From assembly GCA_002179805.1 (NCBI GenBank), contig NAVB01003273.1, positions 1 through 13,871 on the forward strand: DNA of 13,871 bases, in the 5' to 3' direction. The notes under the pieces are model-generated. The model made no database searches. It was not told where the DNA came from and saw only the letters and a list, made by a program, of their open reading frames with translations. Shown piece after piece: positions 1 through 7,100 of the stretch; position 1 is the stretch's first letter, and every line of letters begins with the position of its first letter. Source of the DNA: Acanthamoeba lenticulata (lineage: Eukaryota; Discosea; Longamoebia; Acanthamoebidae). The translations under genes were made by a program, and so were the position numbers.

Positions 1-378
1 AGAAAAGAGAAGAAAATGAAGAAGTAGAATAAAAGAGCGAAAGAGCGAAGGCAGAGGGAAGAAGAGACCTTGCGCTGCTGGAGCACCCAGCCTGGTTCGC
101 CATCCATCGCAAAAGTAACGGCACTCTGTCTTCGTTTTCCTTTCTTTCTTTCTTGCTCTTCCCGGGTGACATGTCTGACCTGTCGGGTTAACGACCTTGT
201 GCGGCAGTAACGAGATTGGTGGTGGACACCAGGAAGGAGTTCTGTGCCTGCTTTTTGCCAGCATTTTGCCAAAGTCAAACGGAGTTTTGGCCGGCAAATT
301 GGGCCGCAACAGAAAATTGTTCATTGTTGCAACATCCAGGGACGCTCGGGCAAAGGGCGTACGAGACATAAGCCAAAG
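1..378. other. 5' flank and leader of the GT8 gene
   Basis: There is no supportable gene here. The first 60 bases are purine-rich (GAA/GAG runs with a repeated AGAGCGAA word), and a pyrimidine stretch made of CTTT repeats lies near 139-160. A six-codon upstream ORF (ATG at 171, stop at 189-191) precedes the GT8 start and could act as a uORF if transcription begins upstream of it. The GT8 frame stays open upstream of 379 to about 244, but the first ATG in that frame is at 379, so I treat this stretch as promoter plus leader. No clear TATA box was seen. Confidence 0.5.
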
Positions 379-2413
379 ATGAAACGCAACCCGCACCTAT
401 CCTCGTCCGCAGAGGAGGACGACGTCGAGAACTGCAGCAGCGGCAGCAATAGCAGCGGCGGCGAGGACGAAGCCGCCGATGTCAACCTGCGCGGCCTCCT
501 CTCGCGAGAGAAGACCAAGTCGAGGTCCTCTACCGCGCAGCAGGAAGCCCTGCGCCATAAATCCAACCACCATAGCAAGCTGCTGCAGCAGCAGGACTCG
601 TCAGTCTGGCCGCTTGGGTTTGGTTTCGTCGTGGCGAACCGGGCTTTCTTGCTGCGATCATTGTGCGCCGCCAGCGCGCTCGTACTCCTCGTGCTGCTTT
701 TCATCTACTGGCCCTACCTCAACAGCTACTGGATGTTGCCCCAGTGGCGGCGAGTCGAGGCCGGCTGGCGGTCGTTCCGCGGCGACGTGGAACACCTCGA
801 CCGTGAGAACGAGATGATGGCCCGCGCCGCCTTCGACAAGCGACGCATCCTGCGTTCGCCCCACGCCTGCGAAGCCCTTCTTGGAGGCTCATCCACCAGT
901 GCCCACCCTCATCACAAGGTGCGCGGAGGACCAACCCCCCCCCAAACCACCTCGAGGTGGTGCGAAAACGCGAAAAACTCTCCAACTTGCTCCACGTGGT
1001 GGTGCAACCGAAACAACAACTTCTGCTCACTTTTAATGTGTACTTAATTACAACACGAAAAACAGTTCGCCTGGCTAACGGCCGTGGCCAACGACAAGTA
1101 CTTGACGCCCACGCTGGCCCTCTCTCAAACGTTGGATCAGTTTTCGTGCATCAAGACCAAGCTTGCGCTCGTGCCAGATGACCCCCAGGTCCGGCCTCCA
1201 TCCAAGAGAGCTCCTCCCTCTCTCTCTCTCTCTCTGTTTGTGTCAGACTGGAGGGGGTGTTCTTCATCTACTGTACGGGCAGCACTCACGCGGGGGGTTG
1301 GGGGGGGGGTCGCCTTTGTTCTTGCTGGGCCACCACCACACACGCCACATAGGTGGTGTCGCTTGCCACACGAGAGCTCCTGCGCAAGGCCGGCTTCGAA
1401 GTGCTCCCCAAGCCGTCGCTCGACTGCATGTCGGCCCACGGGAGTGGCGCTAGCGATATCGCCCTCTACCCGGGTACTCCCCTCCCCTCCCCTCCCCCCA
1501 GCAGGCAACTTGCGTGACGTCCGGCGTAGAGACTAGTCGGGTCGTGTCTCTAAGACAGGAAGGACGCGCGCGGGGCAAAAACAGGTGAGTACATGCGGCT
1601 CTATGCCTGGAACATGACCCAGTACGACCGCATCATCTACGTCGACTGCGACATCATGCTCCTCGACAACATCGACGAGTTGTTTGAGCTCCGACTCCAG
1701 GTACATGCACCTCCCTCCCCCCTCTCTCTCTCTCTATGTATGCCAGGAAGGAGATTTTTAACAAACCATGTTCTCTTTTGTTTGACCCCGGATGACATCA
1801 CTCTGCGCAGCGCAATCAAGTTGGGGCGGCCTACTATGAAGAGCCAAACATCGTGGACACGGGAGAGAACTCGGGCCTCCTCGTGGTCAACCCGCGGGAG
1901 GAGGAGTTTGTTGACCTCGTGAGCGAGTGGAAGGCCCTCTTCCCGTCAGCCGGCTGCGTTGCCGATCAGCCCTTCCTGTGGCTCTTCTACCACCAGCCCG
2001 GGCGAAGCATCAACTTCTTGCCCTACTCCTACAACGTCCGCAAGCGGGTAATGCACACATTCGCCCCCGTTCTTCATGTAGCCCTTGTTGTTGTTGTTGT
2101 CGTTGACGTGCGCATGTGGACGACTACCACGACTACTTGGTAGGTGTACTACCCGATGCGAGTGTGGCACTTTGCTGGGCCGGCCAGGCTTGGGTACAAG
2201 CCGTGGATCTACCCACACACGGCGGCGGAGAGCTATGACCGGCCAATTGTGACGTTCTCCGATGTGGTCGGCCTCTGGTGGCACTTCCTCTACGGTGCTG
2301 TCAAGAGCTATGGCCTTGAAGAGGACACCTGGTGGCAGCAGGAGCGCCAGCGCCTCGTGTCCCACCATGTCCTCTTCGAGGACCGAACCAAGTTCGCCAC
2401 TTCGGCGAAGTGA
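379..2413 (+). CDS. GT8-family (glycogenin-like) type II membrane glycosyltransferase, six exons
   Basis: My spliced model has exons 379-918, 1066-1188, 1353-1473, 1585-1700, 1811-2047 and 2144-2413, giving 468 aa. All five introns are GT-AG and keep the frame (four in phase 0, intron 3 in phase 1). The protein has a Ser/acidic cytosolic tail, a membrane helix at about residues 95-114, then a luminal catalytic domain. GT8 landmarks are FAWLTAVANDKYL (start of the Rossmann fold), YDRIIYVDCDIMLLDNIDELF (D282-C-D284 is the metal-binding DxD), DTGENSGLLVVNP, DQPFLWLFY, and WHFAGPARLGYKPW (387-400), matching the family's HFxGxxKPW. Family knowledge predicts UDP-sugar-dependent, Mn-dependent retaining transfer in the Golgi; the N-terminal anchor argues against cytosolic glycogenin. 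The sugar and acceptor cannot be told. The start at 379 is the first in-frame ATG. Exon ends rest on frame and homology, not on transcripts. Confidence 0.85.
919..1065 (+). other. GT8 intron 1
   Basis: Donor AAG|GTGCGC and acceptor AAAACAG|TTCGCC. It is phase 0 and 147 bp long, A/T-richer than the exons, with TTAATTACAAC upstream of the acceptor. Removing it joins the luminal stem to the start of the GT8 fold. Confidence 0.75.
1189..1352 (+). other. GT8 intron 2 with CT microsatellite and G-runs
   Basis: Donor CAG|GTCCGG and acceptor CATAG|GTGGTG. It is phase 0 and 164 bp long. It holds a CT dinucleotide run at about 1219-1236 and a G6-TT-G10 block at about 1292-1309. Confidence 0.7.
1474..1584 (+). 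other. GT8 intron 3 with C4-T repeat
   Basis: Donor CCGG|GTACTC and acceptor AAACAG|GTGAGT. It is phase 1 and 111 bp long. The split codon becomes GGT (Gly262), followed by EYMRLYAWN. Positions 1479-1499 are C4-T-C4-T-C4-T-C6. Confidence 0.75.
1701..1810 (+). other. GT8 intron 4
   Basis: Donor CTCCAG|GTACAT and acceptor CTGCGCAG|CGCAAT. It is phase 0 and 110 bp long, with a CT run at about 1720-1734. Its removal joins NIDELFELRLQ to RNQVGAAYYEEP, a normal GT8 continuation. Confidence 0.8.
2048..2143 (+). other. GT8 intron 5
   Basis: Donor AAGCGG|GTAATG and acceptor TTGGTAG|GTGTAC. It is phase 0 and 96 bp long, with a GTT trinucleotide run at about 2087-2105. Its removal joins PYSYNVRKR to VYYPMRVWHF. 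Confidence 0.75.
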
Positions 2414-2690
2414 TGAAGAGAGTAGTGGGTGTTTCCCGACCAACTCCAGCTATTTTTCTATATATTTTCCCAGCCATTTCCGGTTCAGGGCCACAGAACG
2501 TACAAGAAAAGGTTCTTTTGGTCCAATAGTTCATTACTGCACAAGGAAAAGGTTCTTTTTGCCCAATCGCTCATTACCGCACAAAGAAAGGGCGGAATGG
2601 GGAAATGGGGGGGGGGGTTTAAGGGAAGGCGGCCAACCGACCAAACTTCGACACCAAGACTCTAGTAGGCCTCTTAACAACCCGATTTAC
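2414..2690. other. Intergenic gap between GT8 and reductase genes
   Basis: It holds the GT8 3' end and presumably the reductase promoter. No AATAAA is visible, although an AT-rich TATATATTTT stretch lies at about 2457-2468. An imperfect tandem repeat and an 11-base G run (about 2607-2617) are present. The reductase frame is open across this gap, but its translation is low-complexity and unlike any reductase N-terminus, so I do not treat it as coding. Confidence 0.6.
2500..2590. repeat. Imperfect ~40-bp tandem repeat (2.3 copies)
   Basis: Unit 1 (2500-2538) and unit 2 (2539-2578) share the frame ACAAG-AAAAGGTTCTTTT, then CCAAT, then TCATTAC. A third partial unit starts at 2579 with GCACAAAGAAAG. 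Each full unit carries a CCAAT pentamer (2523-2527 and 2563-2567). The array lies about 100-190 bp ahead of the reductase ATG, so it could be promoter sequence or a decayed repeat. Confidence 0.75.
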
Positions 2691-3707
2691 ATGGATAGAT
2701 CAAACACACCCTCCGTCTGCATTGTCGGCGCAGGCTCGATGGGCATCATCACAGGCTATCATCTAAGCCTTGCCGGTGCCGCCATAACCTACCTGGTCCG
2801 ACCGAGGCGGCGGGAAGCCCTGTCGCGTCCGCAGGTGCTCTACTCCTTCGACGACAACAGCCTAAAGACCTATTCAGGCTACGAGTTGCTCACGGATCCG
2901 TCCGAGTTGTCCGGCACCACGTTCGATTTCGTGGTCATCACGCTGGATGGCAACGCGCTTCAGGCGGACGCCGGCAAGCGCTTGGTGGACGAGATGGGCC
3001 GGGCCTTCCGCGGAACCAAGACGGCGGTGATCCTGGGCAGCGTAGGCGTGGATCTTCGGACGTCGTTTCTTGCGCGGTCTGGCTTGGCGGAAACGCAGGT
3101 GACCAACGCCCTCCTGAACCTCGTCTGCTACGAGGCTCAAGCTATGACCATGCCGGTGCATGCAGGCGCCAAGCCGGATCTCCTCGCCCAGGCCGACTAT
3201 GCCTATGTTCATCCCACGACGTCTGGGTTCACCGTTGATCTAAGTGCGCCGGAAGTGGCACACGGCTTTGCCGAGCTCTACGACCGCAGTGGTGTTCCAG
3301 GATGTAGCATCGTGCCGGCGGAACAATTCAGATTGAACCCCGCCTATTTCGCGATCCTGGCAGCATGGGAGCTTCTTGACTGGCCTGCCGCGTCCAGCAT
3401 CGACCCATCGTCCAAGCTCTGGCAACTCGGCACGGACGCGATGCGTGAGATGCAACGCCTATCGATCTTCGGTGAAGCGGGGCGTGCCGCCAGCGACAGT
3501 GCGAGTGCCGAAGGCATCCTCGCCTTTTTCCGTCAGATGGAGGCTGGTGCGCTGCCGTTTGATTTCGCAGAATTCAACCGCTACCATCATGGAGGCAAGG
3601 TGAATGCGCAAGATCACGCGATCCTTCGCGAAGCTCTGAGCCTAGGTGAAGCAGAAGGGGTGGACATGCCCGCACTCCGATCTTTAATAGCGCTCCTGCC
3701 TAAATAA
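2691..3707 (+). CDS. Ketopantoate reductase-like (ApbA/PanE fold) oxidoreductase, intronless
   Basis: This is a 338-aa protein. It opens with a dinucleotide-binding Rossmann motif VCIVGAGSMGIITGYHL (GAGSMG at residues 13-18) followed by a basic ITYLVRPRRREAL that suggests NADPH preference. The C-terminal ApbA_C-type helical domain is recognisable from FNRYHHGGKVNAQDHAILREALSLGEAEGVDMPAL. The start is the ATG just before the Rossmann strand, giving normal family length. The Lys and Asn of the KPR catalytic helix (typically K...N...NPLTA) are not visible: the matching stretch reads RLNPAYFAILAAWELLDWP. Pantoate synthesis is therefore doubtful, and the substrate is unknown. The lack of introns and the bacterial look, beside a five-intron neighbour, suggest lateral transfer. 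Confidence 0.8.
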   Translation: MDRSNTPSVCIVGAGSMGIITGYHLSLAGAAITYLVRPRRREALSRPQVLYSFDDNSLKTYSGYELLTDPSELSGTTFDFVVITLDGNALQADAGKRLVDEMGRAFRGTKTAVILGSVGVDLRTSFLARSGLAETQVTNALLNLVCYEAQAMTMPVHAGAKPDLLAQADYAYVHPTTSGFTVDLSAPEVAHGFAELYDRSGVPGCSIVPAEQFRLNPAYFAILAAWELLDWPAASSIDPSSKLWQLGTDAMREMQRLSIFGEAGRAASDSASAEGILAFFRQMEAGALPFDFAEFNRYHHGGKVNAQDHAILREALSLGEAEGVDMPALRSLIALLPK

Positions 3708-3708
3708 A
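3703..3708 (+). terminator. AATAAA poly(A) signal overlapping the reductase stop codon
   Basis: AATAAA includes the TAA stop (3705-3707). A second AATAAA sits at 3827-3832, about 120 bp downstream, and is the more conventional choice. Confidence 0.45.
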
Positions 3709-4014
3709 AAGATAGAGCTCTCTCTCGCATTTTGTGGTTGGTGGTGCGAATTTTTTTTTTTAAAAAAAAATTAAATTCAGTTTTGTTTTAAAGAACACTG
3801 GGCCTTCGTGCCATGAAATACAATACAATAAACAAACTCGTCCTTTTTTAACAGCCTGCTTTTGTGCCTTGTGCTATCGTGCCTCGAGCACATTCCTCCT
3901 ATTTTTGGCAGATTCCAATCCTATTTTGGTCAAAACAAAGGGCGAAAGCTCCCCATTGGCCAGTTCTTTGGCCCAAAGCCACATACAGGCATTTATTAAT
4001 AGCATAGTGAGCAG
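3709..4014. other. AT-rich intergenic region with T11A9 tract
   Basis: The 3' flank of the reductase includes a T11 run (3751-3761) directly followed by A9 (3762-3770), a second AATAAA at 3827-3832 and generally AT-rich DNA. Only short overlapping ORFs without family signals occur. It probably also contains the promoter of the receptor gene, but no clear TATA box stood out. Confidence 0.55.
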
Positions 4015-4085
4015 GGTGACAACGCGGGCTGGAAAGACTGGACGGAGACATGACGACAACAGTCTTTCCAGCCCGCGTCGTCACC
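4015..4085. repeat. Long inverted repeat: 26-bp arms, 19-nt loop
   Basis: Arm 1 is 4015-4040 and arm 2 is 4060-4085. They are reverse complements at 25 of 26 positions; the only mismatch is A4021 against C4079. The core is GCGGGCTGGAAAGACTG. The spacer 4041-4059 does not pair further. It ends 40 bp before the receptor ATG, so it probably lies in the 5' leader or core promoter and would form a very stable RNA hairpin if transcribed. Confidence 0.9.
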
Positions 4086-4125
4086 ACGGCCAAGGAACAA
4101 GACCCTCCGGCACCAACGACCGACC

Positions 4126-7100
4126 ATGATGAACAAGTGCTCTCGCTTGGCGACGGTCGGCGCCCCCGGTAGGCCAACGGCGATGACTACCACTACGTGC
4201 GCCTCCCCGCACTGCTTCCGCTCCTCTGACGGCAGCACCCCGGGCCTTGCTCCGCTCAACTCCGCTGCGGGCCCTAAGCAAAGACGACGAGGCTACGGAG
4301 CCGCTCGTCGGGGTGCGGCCCCAACAACAAGATCGACGCGCTTTCCCGCAGGTCTTGGCGTGTTGGTGCTGGTGCTACTTCTCCATTCGGTATCCTCACC
4401 CCTGGGCGTCACGGCGCAAAACGTCAAGGCGCCCGCTCTGGGCGTGGTGGACCGCATCTGTGAAGGCCTGTCTGGCGCAACGAGCGTCGCCTACGGCTAC
4501 TCAACCGCATCGTCCATGTCGCTCTCAGTGACAGGCGATCCGTCTGTGGCCATTCAACAGCATGACGCCGGCGCCGCCGACTTTACGTGCCTCTCGGGGC
4601 CCTCGGGCGCTGACGCCAACGTGTGGCGCGAGATACCCGTTGGCATCTACGGCATGGTGCTGGTGCTCAACCGCAAGCCGCCGCCGACGTCGCCCTCGGG
4701 CTTCGGCGTCAACCCTCTACTGCCGCCCAAACTGCTGGCGGCGATCTTCAACGGCAGCCTCACGTCGTGGCAAGACGAAGCACTGCTGGCCTACGACGAG
4801 TTGGTAGATATGCCGCAGGGCGATATCTCACTGGTTGTGCGTAACTATTCGTCGGCGCGTGCCGAAGCGGCTTCTTACACGGGCGCCCTCGGCCGCTCGC
4901 TGGCGCGCTACGACCCCCACGGCTTTGGCGCCGCCTACGCCGCATCCGGTGGGCGCATGGCGGCGGCGCTGGCCACGCTCATCCCAAGCGCTCGTCTTGT
5001 GGTCATAGGGCCCGATACGCATGCGGTATCGGCTGTCGACGCCGTGGTGGCGCAGCCGGGCGCGCTGACGGTGCTAACGCAGGCCGAGCGCAAGGCCTAC
5101 GCCGGCCCAGCCTCGGCGAGCACCGACTTTTACGACGTGGACATGACCAGCGCGGCGGGCGGCCTGGTGTCTCAGCCCACGCCCGACTCGCTGCGTGACG
5201 CACTGGCCTACTACGCGACTTCGGTCAACGTAACGGCGCCGCGCGGCCTGCTCGTCGACATCGGCTTCGCCGAGACACTGTCGGCCTGGCCCCTGGCCGG
5301 CCTACTCACCGTCGCCATTGCCGACGAGTCGACTGCCAGCGCCTGCGTCTACGTGTCGACCATCCTCAAATTTCTTTCCTGGCTTCAGTCGAACGAGGAC
5401 GCCGCCAGCATCGCCGACACGTCCTTTGCCAGCACGGGCCTTGCGGGCCTCACGACGTCGATGCGGCAGCGTGCCTCCGAGGCCCTCGGCCTGGTGCGGT
5501 GCGGCGGCGAGGCTGCGCTGACCTCGCACCACCTAGTCGGCAGCGGCGCCCGCTCCACTCTGTGGTATTGGCTGGCCTCGACCTACGACCCGGCAGCCGC
5601 GTCGCTGGCCGTATCCTTTGAGCCAACGTCCAATGACGCGGCCCTCAAGTCGCTGGTCACGCTGGACGCCGACTTTGCCGGCCTGTTCTTGGGCGAAACG
5701 CGCACAGGAAACAGCACAGCGACGTCGCAGCGTGTCCTGCCGGTGGGCTTGCGTCCGCTGGGGTGCGCGGCCAACGCCGGCGCCGGCGAGCGACTGGCGC
5801 TCTCGCTCGAGGTTGTGGCGCGCATCCTGTTGGGCGAGATTGTGCGCTGGAACGATTCACGCCTGGGCGCGCCAGCCTCCTTTGGCTCGGGCCCCATACG
5901 GGTGGTGCTCGACCAAAAGGGCCTGCCGTCGCTCTCGGGCGGGCCACGCGGCGGCTACGCCAACCGCGCCCTCTATGCCGCACTCGCCGGCGCCCACCCG
6001 GAACTCCTCGACGGCGTGGTGTCGCCCACCGAGGTGCTCGTGTGGCCTGTGTCCAACCTCTCCACCACGCTCTACGGCGACGACGAGCCCGCCAAGGTCA
6101 TCGCCGCCACAGCCGGCGCCTTTGGTTGCGACTTTGTCGATATGCTACTCTACGAGCGTACGCTGCGCATTGTCGACATTCCCTCCCGCGTCGTTGCCGC
6201 GACGACGGCTGAACAGCACCGCCGAAGCTTCGACCGACCTCGCCCGCACACCCGTGCCACTACCGCCACAGTGGATGACGCCACAACAGATGCGGCGCAG
6301 ATCGCACAGGCCACCGCACGCACACTGGCGCGTTCTGCCGCGCTACTACTTGCCGCCTCGTCGTCCACCGCCTACCTGGCCGGCGCGCCGTCCGACTGTG
6401 CCGACTGCTGGCCAATGGGGGCATGGCTTGGCCTTGGCGTCAACGGCGGCGACGTTACTGACTGCTCGCGTACCAGTGCCCTGCTCGACTGGGCCTGGTG
6501 GATGGCGAGCGAGCGGGCTTCCGCGTCGGGCGGTGCCATGCCCGCGGCCACCTTTGGCGCCGACCAGGGCGACGCTGGCGCGTGGGCGCGCCGGTCCGTC
6601 CTCACCACTGTTGCCGATATCACATGTCACGGCGCGACTGTCTTCTCGCGCTCGGCCTGCCTCTCTGATGACAACACGGCCCTCTGTTCAGGCCACGGCA
6701 CGTGCGACTTGGTTTCCAGCACTGGCGGATCCGCCAGCACCAACGCCACGACGACAACAACAACAACCACAACGGCGCAGTGCTCGTGTGACGCCGGCTG
6801 GCGCGGCACGCTCTGCGAGCAGGCCAGCTCGAGCGCCAACAGCGACGACAGTACGCAGACGGCGGTCATCATCGCGGTTGTCCTCGCCGTCGGTGTCGTC
6901 TGTCTGTGCGTGCTGGCCGTGCTGGCGGTGCTTGGTGGCCTTGCGGTGGCCTCGCGAGTGCGCCAGGGCGTGTGGTGGTGGCAAGAGCCGCGCGCGTCGT
7001 GGGAGATCGACCTCGCCGACCTGGAGATTGACGAGCGCATCGGTCAGGGCGCCATGGGCACCGTGTTCAAGGCGCACTACGACGATCGCCTCGTGGCCGT

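Noticed and set aside
321..704. Minus-strand 127-codon frame opposite GT8 exon 1
   Set aside because: Ser/Leu-rich antisense of the acidic-Ser exon; the plus strand gives a coherent type II membrane protein.
2398..2412. 7+7 bp palindrome across the GT8 stop codon (CACTTCG-G-CGAAGTG)
   Set aside because: Short and largely within constrained coding sequence; likely chance, with no supporting context.
2262..2690. 143-codon N-terminal extension of the reductase
   Set aside because: It overlaps GT8 exon 6, has no domain signal, and the Rossmann motif begins properly right after the ATG at 2691.
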